From Salinispora arenicola (GTDB lineage Bacteria; Actinomycetota; Actinomycetes; Mycobacteriales; Micromonosporaceae): 64,000 nucleotides of DNA. The notes under the pieces were generated by a model. It saw only the letters and a program-made list of their open reading frames with translations. It did not search any database and was not told where the DNA came from. Below are positions 42,489-51,969 of the stretch, one piece after another (the stretch's first letter is position 1; every line of letters begins with the position of its first letter). The stretch spans positions 5,084,001 to 5,148,000 of the forward strand of contig NZ_VFOL01000001.1 in NCBI RefSeq assembly GCF_006716065.1, written 5' to 3'. Position numbers and translations under genes: made by a program.

Positions 42489-43240
42489 ACCTGACCCTAC
42501 GCATCTGGCGCCAGGCGGGCCCCGAGGACAAGGGTCGGATGGTGACCTACCAGGTCGAGGAGATCTCCCCGGACATGTCGTTCCTGGAGATGCTCGACGT
42601 GCTCAACGAGCGCCTGACCCTCGCCGGGGAGGAGCCGGTGGCTTTCGACCACGACTGCCGTGAGGGCATCTGCGGCATGTGCGGCATGATGATCAACGGC
42701 AACGCGCACGGGCCGCAGCGCGGCACCACCGCCTGCCAGTTGCACATGCGGCAGTTCACCGACGGCGACACCATCGATATCGAACCGTGGCGGGCGCGGG
42801 CGTTCCCGGTCGTCAAGGACCTGGTGGTCAACCGGAACGCGTTCGATCGGATCATCGCGGGCGGCGGCTTCGTCACCGCCCCGACCGGCAGTGCGCCGGA
42901 GGCGCACGCGGCGCCGGTGGCGAAGGCCGACGCGGACGCCGCCTTCGAGTCGGCCGCCTGCATTGGCTGCGGTGCCTGCGTCGCGGCCTGCCCGAACGGC
43001 TCCGGCATGCTGTTCACCGCCGCCAAGGTCACCCAGCTCTCGCTGCTGCCGCAGGGCCAGCCGGAGCGGTACACCCGGGTGATCGGCATGGTGGATTCGC
43101 ACGACGACGCCGGCTTCGGCGGCTGCACCAACGCCGGTGAGTGCACCGTGGTCTGCCCCAAGGGCATCCCGCTGCACACCATCGGCCGGCTCAACCGCGA
43201 CTATCTGGCGGCCACGGCCAAGCACACCCCCCGCTCCTGA
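42485..43240 (+). CDS. sdhB: Succinate dehydrogenase/fumarate reductase iron-sulfur subunit
   Basis: The 251-residue subunit carries electrons from FAD to the membrane anchor. The [2Fe-2S] Cys set is in [15 protein letters not shown] and TTACQLHM. The [4Fe-4S] and [3Fe-4S] set is in [14 protein letters not shown], then [19 protein letters not shown]. Residues 140-155 form a flexible, Ala/Gly/Pro-rich insert between the two domains ([12 protein letters not shown]). The GTG at 42485 overlaps the sdhA stop codon (GTGA), so translation is coupled. A long imperfect hairpin after the stop codon probably ends the operon. Confidence 0.96.
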
Positions 43241-43247
43241 CTGCGGT

Positions 43248-43318
43248 GCCGTCGGTTCAAGCCCTCCGTTGCGGGTAGCCCCTTCCCGGGATGACGAGAG
43301 GAGGGCCGAACCGGCGGC
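43248..43318 (+). terminator. Long imperfect hairpin after sdhB
   Basis: The left part 43248-43267 (ending GCCCTCC) pairs with 43300-43318 (starting GGAGGGC), with one small internal loop and a 32-base terminal loop. It is either an operon terminator or a leader element of the downstream hydrolase gene. Confidence 0.5.
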
Positions 43319-43367
43319 GGCACGGTCGGACTAGGTTGTACGACGGACTTCAGTCGGAGGGAGGGCG

Positions 43368-44525
43368 ATGGGGGCACCAACGGAGCGTGGCCGTCGGGGC
43401 GCCACGGGCGCACGGCTGGCCGGGGCTGCCGGGTTGGCCGCACTGGCCGGCCTCGGGTGGTCCGTGCGGGATGTCCCGCTGGCGCTCGGCGGCCGGCTGA
43501 CCGGTGCCCGGGCCGAGCGCGCCCTCCGCTCGCCGCAGTACCGGGCCGGCGCCTTCCGCAACCCGGCGAGCAGCCGGCCCGCTGCCAGCCCCACGACCGG
43601 TTCCACGGACCGCAACCTGCTCCGGGAGCTGTTCTTCGGCAAGCAGAAGCGCCACCCCAGCCTGCCGGTGCCGCTGGTGCGCCCGACACGCCCGCCCCAG
43701 ACGTCCGCTCGGTCCCGCGAGCTGAACGTGATCTGGTACGGCCACGCCTCCGCTCTGGTCGAGATCGAGGGGCGCACGGTGCTGATCGACCCGGTGTGGA
43801 GCCAGCGCTGCTCCCCGTCCGCCCGACTCGGGCCGAAGCGGCTGCACGCGCCACCGGTCGGCCTCGACGAGCTACCCTCCGTCGACGCGATCCTGATCTC
43901 CCACGACCACTACGACCACCTCGACCTCGCGACCGTGCGGGGGCTGACCGCACGACAGGAGGCACCGTTCGTGGTGCCGCTCGGTGTCGGCGTACACCTG
44001 GAACGGTGGGGGGTTCCGGAACACCGGATCGTGGAGCTGGACTGGTCGGAGAGTCATGATGTGGCCGGGTTGCGGCTCACCGCCACCCCGGCCCAGCACT
44101 TCTCTGGGCGCGGCCTGCGCCGGGACACCACCCTGTGGAGCTCCTGGGTGATCGTCGGAGCACACCGAAGCGTCTTCTACACCGGCGATTCCGGCTACTT
44201 CGACGGATACTCCGCCATCGGCGCCGGATATGGGCCGTTTGATGTGACGCTGATGCAGATCGGCGCCTATGACCAGGCCTGGCAGGATATTCACATGTTC
44301 CCGGAGGATGCCGTCTCCGCCCACCTCGACCTGCGTGGCGGGCTGCTCCTCCCGGTGCACTGGGCGACCTTCAACCTCGCCGTACACGACTGGTCGGAGC
44401 CGGTGGACCGGCTCTGGGCCGAGGCGAAAGCCCGGGACGTTCGGCTGGTGGTGCCCCGGCCGGGCGAACGGGTGGTCGTCGACGACCCACCCCCGGTGGA
44501 CGGCTGGTGGCAGGCAATCGCCTGA
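43368..44525 (+). CDS. Metallo-beta-lactamase-fold hydrolase (NAPE-PLD-like)
   Basis: A 385-residue protein. The N-terminal 45 residues include a hydrophobic stretch ([20 protein letters not shown]) that could be a membrane anchor. The catalytic MBL domain has HDHYDH (residues 179-184), the later His in [10 protein letters not shown], Asp in [13 protein letters not shown], and the last His in LLPVHWATF. The [19 protein letters not shown] opening and [16 protein letters not shown] stretch match bacterial relatives of NAPE-type phospholipase D, which hydrolyse phosphodiester lipids using two zinc ions. The substrate is inferred only from the family. The ATG at 43368 has GGGAGGG upstream. The Tex gene follows about 110 bases downstream. 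Confidence 0.87.
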   Translation: MGAPTERGRRGATGARLAGAAGLAALAGLGWSVRDVPLALGGRLTGARAERALRSPQYRAGAFRNPASSRPAASPTTGSTDRNLLRELFFGKQKRHPSLPVPLVRPTRPPQTSARSRELNVIWYGHASALVEIEGRTVLIDPVWSQRCSPSARLGPKRLHAPPVGLDELPSVDAILISHDHYDHLDLATVRGLTARQEAPFVVPLGVGVHLERWGVPEHRIVELDWSESHDVAGLRLTATPAQHFSGRGLRRDTTLWSSWVIVGAHRSVFYTGDSGYFDGYSAIGAGYGPFDVTLMQIGAYDQAWQDIHMFPEDAVSAHLDLRGGLLLPVHWATFNLAVHDWSEPVDRLWAEAKARDVRLVVPRPGERVVVDDPPPVDGWWQAIA

Positions 44526-44637
44526 CGAGACGGACTGCCCGAACCGCCACGCTCGCGGCCCCACGGGTGATTCCATGATCGCCACGACAGCGCGGCAGAA
44601 TGCACAGGGAACCCACTCCCGAAGGCGGATCGAGATC

Positions 44638-47031
44638 GTGACCCTCTCTGTTCATCAGCGGATCGCCGAGGAACTCGGCGTCGCCGAGCGCCAGGTACGC
44701 GCAGCCGTGGAACTACTCGACGGCGGCGCGACCGTGCCGTTCATCGCCCGCTACCGCAAGGAGGCCACCGGCCTGCTCGACGACACCCAGCTGCGCACCC
44801 TCGAGGAGCGGATGCGCTACCTGCGCGAGTTGGACCAGCGCCGGACCGCGGTCCTGGAGTCGATCCGGGGCCAGGGCAAGCTCGACGAGACCCTGACGGC
44901 ACAGATCATGGCAGCCGACTCGAAGTCTCGGCTGGAGGACATCTATCTGCCGTACAAGCCGAAGCGGCGGACCCGGGCACAGATCGCGCGCGAGGCTGGA
45001 CTGGAGCCACTCGCCGACACACTGCTCGACGATCCCGCCCAAGACCCACGCGCGACGGCCGTCAGGTTCGTCGACCCGGACCGGGGCATCGCCGACCCGT
45101 CCGCCGCGCTGGACGGTGCCCGCGCCATCCTCGTCGAACGGTTCGCCGAGGACGCCGACCTGATCGGCACGCTACGCGAGCAGATGTGGTCACGGGGCCG
45201 GCTGGTGTCCCGGGTACGCGATGGTCAGGCCACGGCCGGCGCCAAGTTCGCCGACTACTTCGACTTCGCCGAGCCGTACCCGAAACTGCCCTCGCACCGG
45301 GTCCTCGCCGTGTTCCGGGGGGAGAAGGAGGGCGTGCTCGACCTGACCATGGAGCCGGAGCAGGAGGAGAACCCGGATCCATCGACCACCGGTCCGACCC
45401 GGTACGAGGCGGCCGTCGCCGCCCGGTTCGGGGTCAGTGACCGGGGACGGCCGGCCGACCGATGGCTCTCCGACACGGTGCGCTGGGCCTGGCGTACCCG
45501 AATCCTGATCCACCTCGGCGCAGACCTTCGCATGCGGTTGTGGCAGGCCGCCGAGCAGGAAGCGGTGCGGGTCTTCGCCACGAACCTGCGGGACCTGCTG
45601 CTGGCCGCCCCGGCCGGGGCCCGGGCGACGATGGGCCTGGATCCCGGCCTGCGCACCGGGGTGAAGGTCGCCGTCGTTGACGCGACCGGCAAGGTGGTCG
45701 CCACCGACACCATCTACCCGCACGAGCCGCGCCGGCAGTGGGACGCCTCGATCGAAACCCTCGCCCGTCTCGCCACCGCGCACCAGGTCGAGTTGGTCGC
45801 GATCGGTAACGGCACCGCGAGCCGGGAGACCGACCGACTCGCCGCAGAGCTGATCCGGCGCCACCCACAGCTGAACCTCACCAAGCTCGTCGTGTCAGAA
45901 GCCGGCGCTTCGGTCTACTCAGCGTCCGCGTACGCCGCGCAGGAGCTGCCGGGCCTGGACGTGTCGCTGCGGGGGGCGGTCTCCATCGCCCGTCGCCTCC
46001 AGGACCCACTCGCCGAACTGGTCAAGATCGATCCCCGGTCCATCGGAGTCGGGCAGTACCAACACGACCTGTCCGAGGTGACGTTGTCCCGGTCGCTCGA
46101 CGCGGTGGTCGAGGACTGCGTCAACGCGGTCGGCGTCGACGTCAACACCGCCTCCGCGCCACTGCTGACCCGGGTCTCCGGCATCGGTGCCGGACTGGCG
46201 GAGAACATCGTGCTGCACCGGGACGCCAACGGGCCCTTCCGAACCCGGGGCGACCTGCGACGGGTACCCCGGCTTGGTCCGAAGGCATTCGAGCAGTGCG
46301 CGGGCTTCCTGCGCATCCCCGACGGTGACGATCCGCTGGACTCGTCGAGCGTGCACCCGGAGGCGTACCCGGTGGTGCGGCGGATCCTCGCCGCCACGAA
46401 GCAGGAACTGCGGATGGTGATCGGCCGCAGCGCGGTCCTGCGCGGGCTGCGGGCCGCCGATTTCGTCGACGAGACCTTCGGGCTGCCGACGGTCACCGAC
46501 ATCCTCGCCGAGTTGGAGAAACCCGGCCGGGATCCGCGGCCGGAATTCCGCACCGCCACGTTCGCCGAGGGCGTGGAGACGATCACCGACCTGGTGCCCG
46601 GGCTGATCCTCGAGGGCGTGGTCACCAACGTCGCCGCCTTCGGCGCGTTCGTGGACGTCGGCGTGCATCAGGATGGCCTGGTACATGTCTCGGCGATGTC
46701 CCGCGCCTTCATTCGCGACCCTCGCGAGGTGGTGAAGTCCGGTGACGTGGTGAAGGTCAAGGTCCTCGACGTGGACGTGCCACGCAAGCGCATCTCGCTG
46801 ACCCTTCGACTGGACGATACCGAGGCCGGTCGCGGCGGAGCGCATGGCCAGCGGGACCGCGGTGGCGACCGGGAGGCCAGCCGCGGCGAGTCCCGAGGCC
46901 GCGGTGGGCAGCAGGCCCGCGGTGGGCAGCAGGCCCGCGGTGGGCAGCCGCGACCCAGACGTGGCGGCGCCACGCCGCCCCCGGCCAACGACGCGATGGC
47001 CGATGCCCTGCGTCGCGCCGGCCTCGCCTGA
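44638..47031 (+). CDS. tex: Tex family RNA-binding transcription accessory protein
   Basis: The 797-residue Tex protein binds RNA and influences transcription. The helical N-terminal domain has [20 protein letters not shown], followed by the YqgF-like RNase H fold ([20 protein letters not shown]). The HhH part holds [20 protein letters not shown], and a C-terminal S1 domain ([20 protein letters not shown]) ends the conserved core. The last 75 residues are an added basic, Gly/Arg/Gln-rich tail with an RGGQQA repeat, typical of nucleic-acid-binding tails in actinomycetes. The GTG at 44638 gives the family's usual start. An earlier in-frame ATG at 44575 would add 21 residues of unconserved sequence. 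It is transcribed alone after the hydrolase gene. Confidence 0.95.
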   Translation: MTLSVHQRIAEELGVAERQVRAAVELLDGGATVPFIARYRKEATGLLDDTQLRTLEERMRYLRELDQRRTAVLESIRGQGKLDETLTAQIMAADSKSRLEDIYLPYKPKRRTRAQIAREAGLEPLADTLLDDPAQDPRATAVRFVDPDRGIADPSAALDGARAILVERFAEDADLIGTLREQMWSRGRLVSRVRDGQATAGAKFADYFDFAEPYPKLPSHRVLAVFRGEKEGVLDLTMEPEQEENPDPSTTGPTRYEAAVAARFGVSDRGRPADRWLSDTVRWAWRTRILIHLGADLRMRLWQAAEQEAVRVFATNLRDLLLAAPAGARATMGLDPGLRTGVKVAVVDATGKVVATDTIYPHEPRRQWDASIETLARLATAHQVELVAIGNGTASRETDRLAAELIRRHPQLNLTKLVVSEAGASVYSASAYAAQELPGLDVSLRGAVSIARRLQDPLAELVKIDPRSIGVGQYQHDLSEVTLSRSLDAVVEDCVNAVGVDVNTASAPLLTRVSGIGAGLAENIVLHRDANGPFRTRGDLRRVPRLGPKAFEQCAGFLRIPDGDDPLDSSSVHPEAYPVVRRILAATKQELRMVIGRSAVLRGLRAADFVDETFGLPTVTDILAELEKPGRDPRPEFRTATFAEGVETITDLVPGLILEGVVTNVAAFGAFVDVGVHQDGLVHVSAMSRAFIRDPREVVKSGDVVKVKVLDVDVPRKRISLTLRLDDTEAGRGGAHGQRDRGGDREASRGESRGRGGQQARGGQQARGGQPRPRRGGATPPPANDAMADALRRAGLA
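46899..46948 (+). repeat. Short in-frame tandem repeat at the end of tex
   Basis: An 18-base unit (CCGCGGTGGGCAGCAGGC) occurs twice exactly, plus a partial third copy, coding RGGQQA repeats in the Tex tail. Such repeats vary in copy number by slippage. Confidence 0.75.
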
Positions 47032-47157
47032 GCACCACACCGGCGAACGGGCGTCGCGAACGATCCGGTCCCCGGCCGTCGTCCGACAGTCGGGACCTGG
47101 CCCGGGTCGGCGCACCTGGCCCGCAGGTCGAGCCGGGGCGGGCGTACCGTCACGGTC

Positions 47158-47583
47158 GTGAGCACGGAGGACGGCCTGGACTGGCACGAACAGCGGCGAC
47201 GGGCGGTGGCGGCGCACGCGGCGGCCGATGAGCTCCGGCGGACCGTCGAGCAGGCGGAGGCCGCCGAGTTGGTCACCGCGTTCGTCGCCGAGGCCCGCCG
47301 CCGCGGTCTGCCACCCGAGCGGCTCGTCGCCACCGCGCACAACGGCCGGGGGCGTTACCGGACGCGACTGTGGGGCTGGTACGTGGACCGGGCCCGCCGC
47401 CGGGCGGTGGACGTGGACGGCCGATTCCACCTGCTGGTCGTGCCCGGTGGCCTCCGCGCCCGGGTGTTCGGTGCGAATCCCCAGCCCAGCCCAGCGCCAC
47501 TGGTCGTCGGCGCGGGCGGGCGCGACGGCGAGTCGGTGCCACTGCGGACACTGCTCACCCGGCGGCTGGGCGACACCGCATGA
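47158..47583 (+). CDS. Conserved hypothetical protein
   Basis: A 141-residue, Arg/Ala-rich soluble protein. Residues 1-75 look like a long charged helix (HEQRRRAVAAHAAADELRRT), and residues 80-140 have some beta structure (GRFHLLVVPGGLRARVFGAN). There is no recognised motif, and its function is unknown. The GTG at 47158 lies seven bases after a TACCGT -10-like box with no ribosome site between, so the transcript may be leaderless. It is on the same strand as Tex (127 bases upstream) and the carboxypeptidase (156 bases downstream), but each probably has its own promoter. Confidence 0.7.
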   Translation: MSTEDGLDWHEQRRRAVAAHAAADELRRTVEQAEAAELVTAFVAEARRRGLPPERLVATAHNGRGRYRTRLWGWYVDRARRRAVDVDGRFHLLVVPGGLRARVFGANPQPSPAPLVVGAGGRDGESVPLRTLLTRRLGDTA

Positions 47584-47738
47584 CGCCGGGTCGACCATAG
47601 ACGATCATCGCCACAGCGGTGTCGGAACCGAGCAACTCCACCTTCTCCCAGCGCGCAGAGGTGCCCGGTTGTTTGATTGACAGCCGTTGACGGATAGCGA
47701 AAGCTCTCCGCACAGGACCTTCCACCCCAGGAGGCGCG

Positions 47739-50700
47739 ATGAGGCGCACACGACTGGCGATCGCCGGCGTGTTCACCCTGGTCGGCGCGCTGGCGTTGAC
47801 CACACCGGCAAACGCACGGCCGTCGTCCGAACCGGACAGTCGGGATAGTCTGGAAGTATATGTCGGCACGGTGGATCCGGAGCAGTTGGAGAAGCTCCGG
47901 CACGCCGGGGCCGACCTCGACCACGGACACACGGAGACCGACCGGTCCGGAGACACTCACGTCGAGACGGTGCTCAGCAAACGGCAGGCGGCCCGCCTGG
48001 CCAGCCAGGGCGTACGGCTGGAGGTCAAGAAGGTACGGGGCAAGGCGGCCAGCCAGGTCCTCCGCGAGCAGGCCGCCACCGGCTGGTCGGCGTTCCGGTC
48101 CTACAGCGAGCCTGGCGGTATCCGGGATGAGATCACCGCCACCGCCGCCCGCTATCCGACGTTGACGAAGGTGACGACGATCGGCCGTAGCCACCAGGGC
48201 CAGCCGATCCTCGCCGTCAAGGTGACCAAGAACGCGAAACGGATCCGCGACGGCAAACGGCCGTCGGTGCTGTACGCCAGTGCGCAGCACGCCCGCGAGT
48301 GGATCACGCCGGAGATGACCCGGCGGCTGATGCACCATGTGCTCGACAACTACGGCGAGGACCAGGACATCACCCGGCTGGTGGACACCACGGAGCTGTG
48401 GTTCGTGCCGGTCGCCAACCCGGACGGGTACGACCACACGTTCACGCCCGGCAACCGCCTCTGGCGCAAGAACCTGCGGGACAACGACGGTGACGGGCAG
48501 ATCACCACTGCTGACGGCGTCGACTTGAACCGCAACTTCGGCTACAAGTGGGGGTACGACAACGAGGGCTCCTCCCCCGACCCGATCAGCAACACCTACC
48601 GGGGACCGAGCCCACACTCGGAGCCGGAGACCCGGGCGCTGGACAAGCTGTTCCGCAAGGTCGGCTTCGAGTTCTTCGTGAACTACCACTCGGCCGCCGA
48701 ACTGCTGCTTTACGGCGCGGGCTGGCAGGTCGCCACCCCCACCCCGGACGACATCATCTACGAGGCGATGGTCGGTGACGACGACAACCCGGCCGTGCCC
48801 GGCTACGACCCGGACCTCTCCGCCGAGCTGTACACCACCAACGGCGACACCGACACGCACGCCACGGTCCGCTACGGCACCCTCGGCTTCACGCCAGAAA
48901 TGTCGACCTGCCAGGCCGCGGCGGCCTCTGACCCGGACGACGAATGGCTACCGGAGGACTGTGCCAGCCGCTTCATCTTCCCCGACGACGAAAAGCTGAT
49001 CTCCGCGGAGGTGGCGAAGAACCTGCCGTTCGCCCTCGCCGTGGCACAGTCGGCGCACGACCCGGACGAGCCGGTGTCGGTCGTCGGCCTCAGCACCCCA
49101 GACTTCGTGGTGGACACCTTCGACACGTCGTACGGCGGCAGACAGCAGGTCGCCTCGATCACCCGCCGAGCGTTGCGGAACGTCCGGATGCACTACACGA
49201 TCAATGACGGCCGGACCAAGACCGTCAGCGTCCGGGAGTGGCAGGGCGGTGAGCGCTACGGCGACACCCACGACGACTACTACGCCGAGCTGCGGGGCAC
49301 GGTACAGGGCGCCCGACCCGGCGATCAGGTCAAGGTGTGGTTCAGCGGCCGGAAACCCGGAACGGGGAAAGTGACCAGCGAGCGCTTCACGTACCAGGTG
49401 CACGACGACATCGGCGGCGACGTCCTGGTCCTGGCGATGGAGGACGTCACCGGGCTGAGCCCAGTGCAGGATGCCACCAGCGCGAAGTACGCCGACGAGA
49501 TGGCCGCGGCGCTGACCGCGGCCGGGCGTACCAGCGACGTGTACGACTTCGACACGATGGGCCGCCAGGCCCCGCACCATCTGGGTGTGCTGTCGCACTA
49601 CCGCATGGTGCTCTGGGAGACCGGTGACGACGTGATCCCGCGTTCCCAAGGGCAGGTGCCGGGCACCATCGCCCGGGCGGCCGTGGAGACCGAGCTGGCC
49701 GTCCGCGACTACCTGAACGAGGGTGGCAAGCTCCTGCTCAGCGGCGAGTACGCGCTGTTCGCCCAGGCCGCCAACGGTGCGTACGGCTACCAGCCGAACG
49801 GGCCGGCGGAGTGCACCGACCCAGGTGACGAGACCTGCCTGCCGGTGCTGAACGACTTCCAGCAGTACTGGCTGGGCGCGTTCACCTACGTCAGCGACGG
49901 CGGCACCGGTGACAGCGGGCCGTACCCGGTGATCGGCGAGGACAACCGCTTCGCCGGCTTCACCGGCGCACTGAACGCGCCGGGCTCGGCGGAGAACCAG
50001 GACCACACGGCGTCGTTCCTGACCACGTCGGGCTTCCTTCCGCCGGACGAGTTCCCGCAGTTCGACAGCTCGGCACCGCTGGGCTGGGATCGGCCGGGGG
50101 GCGCGCCGTTCGACCCGCGTACCGGCGACTGGTACCTGTGGAGCGGGCAGGCCAACGAGTCGTACAAACGGCTCACCCAGACCGTTGACCTCAGCAACGC
50201 CAGCGCCGGTGAGCTGCGCTTCTTCACCTCGTACGACATCGAGTCGAACTGGGACTACCTGATCGTCGAAGCACACGAGGTGGGCAGCGACGCCTGGACG
50301 GCCCTTCCGGACGCCAACGGTAGGACCGGCACCGACACCGGGGACAGCTGCGATTCGGGCTGGGTCGAGGCGCTGCACCCGTGGCTCGCCCGGTACCAGG
50401 GGGAGGACTGCTCGCCGACGGGCACCACCGGCAGTTGGCACGCCGCCACCGGCGCCTCCAACGGCTGGCAGGAGTTCGTGATCGACCTGTCCGGATACGC
50501 CGGCAAACAGGTCGAGGTGTCGATCTCGTATATCTCGGACTGGAGCACCCAGGGCCTGGGCGTGTTCCTCGACGACGCCCGGGTGATCGTGGACGGCACC
50601 ACGGTCAGCGAGACCTCGTTCGAAGCGGACCTGGGTGACTGGACGCTGGCCGGTCCGCCGCCTGGCTCGGCAGACAACACGACCGACTGGGCTCGTAGTC

Positions 50701-50843
50701 AGCAGGCGTTCGAGGAGGGGTCGGCGGTGGTTACCCCGGACACGGTATACCTCGGCTTCGGCCTGGAGGGGCTGGCTCCTGCTGCCCGCGCCGACCTGGT
50801 CGAGCGGACGTTGGACCATCTGTTCGAGGCGGACCGCGGCTGA
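47739..50843 (+). CDS. Secreted zinc carboxypeptidase (M14), large
   Basis: A 1034-residue exported metallopeptidase. A Sec signal peptide is visible (residues 1-27, cut near TTPANA). Residues 120-420 form the M14 domain: zinc ligands His184 and Glu187 in QHAREW and His317 in NYHSAAELL, substrate Arg in VDLNRNFGYKW, and catalytic Glu387 in LGFTPEMS. Glu270 of the animal enzyme corresponds to Glu387. The middle (residues 450-750) and the end hold beta-rich secretion-type domains, including an immune-inhibitor-A-like part (GYAGKQVEVSISYISDWSTQ). It digests peptides from the C-terminus outside the cell. The ATG at 47739 has AGGAGG six bases upstream; a possible TTGATT/TAGCGA promoter lies before it. 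Confidence 0.93.
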   Translation: MRRTRLAIAGVFTLVGALALTTPANARPSSEPDSRDSLEVYVGTVDPEQLEKLRHAGADLDHGHTETDRSGDTHVETVLSKRQAARLASQGVRLEVKKVRGKAASQVLREQAATGWSAFRSYSEPGGIRDEITATAARYPTLTKVTTIGRSHQGQPILAVKVTKNAKRIRDGKRPSVLYASAQHAREWITPEMTRRLMHHVLDNYGEDQDITRLVDTTELWFVPVANPDGYDHTFTPGNRLWRKNLRDNDGDGQITTADGVDLNRNFGYKWGYDNEGSSPDPISNTYRGPSPHSEPETRALDKLFRKVGFEFFVNYHSAAELLLYGAGWQVATPTPDDIIYEAMVGDDDNPAVPGYDPDLSAELYTTNGDTDTHATVRYGTLGFTPEMSTCQAAAASDPDDEWLPEDCASRFIFPDDEKLISAEVAKNLPFALAVAQSAHDPDEPVSVVGLSTPDFVVDTFDTSYGGRQQVASITRRALRNVRMHYTINDGRTKTVSVREWQGGERYGDTHDDYYAELRGTVQGARPGDQVKVWFSGRKPGTGKVTSERFTYQVHDDIGGDVLVLAMEDVTGLSPVQDATSAKYADEMAAALTAAGRTSDVYDFDTMGRQAPHHLGVLSHYRMVLWETGDDVIPRSQGQVPGTIARAAVETELAVRDYLNEGGKLLLSGEYALFAQAANGAYGYQPNGPAECTDPGDETCLPVLNDFQQYWLGAFTYVSDGGTGDSGPYPVIGEDNRFAGFTGALNAPGSAENQDHTASFLTTSGFLPPDEFPQFDSSAPLGWDRPGGAPFDPRTGDWYLWSGQANESYKRLTQTVDLSNASAGELRFFTSYDIESNWDYLIVEAHEVGSDAWTALPDANGRTGTDTGDSCDSGWVEALHPWLARYQGEDCSPTGTTGSWHAATGASNGWQEFVIDLSGYAGKQVEVSISYISDWSTQGLGVFLDDARVIVDGTTVSETSFEADLGDWTLAGPPPGSADNTTDWARSQQAFEEGSAVVTPDTVYLGFGLEGLAPAARADLVERTLDHLFEADRG

Positions 50844-50894
50844 CAGCCCGCGGGTTCGGCGCCGGCGGTCCGGGGGGGCCGTCGGCGCACCCCG

Positions 50895-50918
50895 CCCCGG
50901 ACCGCCGGCGGTCCGGGG
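50895..50918 (+). terminator. Palindromic terminator after the carboxypeptidase
   Basis: A 24-base perfect palindrome (arms CCCCGGACCGCC and GGCGGTCCGGGG) can form a GC-rich hairpin 52 bases past the stop codon. Copies of its right arm and of GCGCACCC are scattered through 50860-50955. The remaining gap holds no gene. Confidence 0.6.
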
Positions 50919-51038
50919 CGCACCCGCGTAGGGCCTTCGGCGCACCCGCGTGCCGGCTACGTGGCGCGCCAGCGCAGCCACACCGCCGGTACGCGGCGAA
51001 GTCCCGCCAGGCCGGCTCTGATGTGGTGAGCTTGGCAC

Positions 51039-51968
51039 ATGGATCGGATCCGGCTCGGGTTGGTGCTGCACCCGACCCGGGACGTGACCGAGGTGGTCGG
51101 CCTCATCGCCGGGTGGGCGACCCGGCATCGGATGGCGCTGGTGGTACGCGCGCCGGACCGACACCGGGTGCCCACGACGGTGGAACCGCTTCCGGTCGAG
51201 CAGGTGCCCGCGGCCAGTGACGCGCTGATCAGCATCGGCGGCGACGGCACCATGCTCGGCGCGCTGCGCTCGACGGTCCGCGACCCGAAGCCGGTGCTCG
51301 GGGTCCACCTGGGTCAGCTTGGCTTTCTGGTCGAAGTCGAGCCGCCGGACCTGCCGACCGCGCTGGCCCGGCTGGCCAACCAGGACTTCACCGTGGAACG
51401 GCACAGCTGCCTGGCCTGCGACGTGTGCGGCGATGACGTGGTCGCGTTCAACGACGTCGCGCTGGTGCGGCAGCCCGGCTCGGGTTTCGTCACCACCACC
51501 CTCGAGGTGGACGGGCAGCGGTACGGCTACTACCGCTGCGACGCGCTGGTGGTGAGCACGCCGACCGGGTCAACGGCGTACGGCTACGCGGCCGGCGGGC
51601 CGCTGGTGTCCCCGGCGAGCGACGTCGTGGTGGTAACGCCGTCCGCGCCGATGGCGGGGATCTCCCGCTCGGTGGTGCTCTCGCCCGACGAACGGATCCG
51701 GCTGGAACTGGCCCCGGGCTCCGCGCCGGTCGCGGTGGAGATGGACGGGCTGGTGATCCAGGACGCGGCGACCGAGGGCACGGTGGACGTGACCTACCGC
51801 CGCGACGCGGGCCTGGTGGTCCGCCTCGACCCGCGCCGCTACCGGCAGCGCAACCAGCTCAAGCTGAGCCTGCTGGACCTGCCGCTGCTGCCCGAGCAGC
51901 TTCGCGAGCTCCTCCCCGAGGGCCTCCGCGATGAACTGAACCGCCGTGGGCTTCCCCCACACCGTTGA
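51039..51968 (+). CDS. nadK: NAD kinase
   Basis: The 309-residue enzyme phosphorylates NAD to NADP. The ATP/NAD motif GGDGT is at residues 67-71 (ISIGGDGTMLGAL). The NADP-binding motif is VSTPTGSTAYGYAAGGPLVS, and the conserved Asp in FNDVALVRQ aligns with the usual Asn-Asp/Glu. The N-terminus (RLGLVLHPTRDVTEVVGLIA) is typical. Many actinomycetes carry a second NAD kinase; whether this is the main copy cannot be judged from one window. The ATG at 51039 is used. The stop codon lies one base before the end of the convergent phosphoglucomutase gene. Confidence 0.93.
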   Translation: MDRIRLGLVLHPTRDVTEVVGLIAGWATRHRMALVVRAPDRHRVPTTVEPLPVEQVPAASDALISIGGDGTMLGALRSTVRDPKPVLGVHLGQLGFLVEVEPPDLPTALARLANQDFTVERHSCLACDVCGDDVVAFNDVALVRQPGSGFVTTTLEVDGQRYGYYRCDALVVSTPTGSTAYGYAAGGPLVSPASDVVVVTPSAPMAGISRSVVLSPDERIRLELAPGSAPVAVEMDGLVIQDAATEGTVDVTYRRDAGLVVRLDPRRYRQRNQLKLSLLDLPLLPEQLRELLPEGLRDELNRRGLPPHR

Positions 51969-51969
51969 C

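Noticed and set aside
48948..51404. An 818-codon open frame antisense to the carboxypeptidase and NAD kinase genes
   Set aside because: It has the composition of a reverse-strand shadow (Arg, Val, Gly, Asp, His rich) while the plus strand encodes recognisable catalytic motifs.
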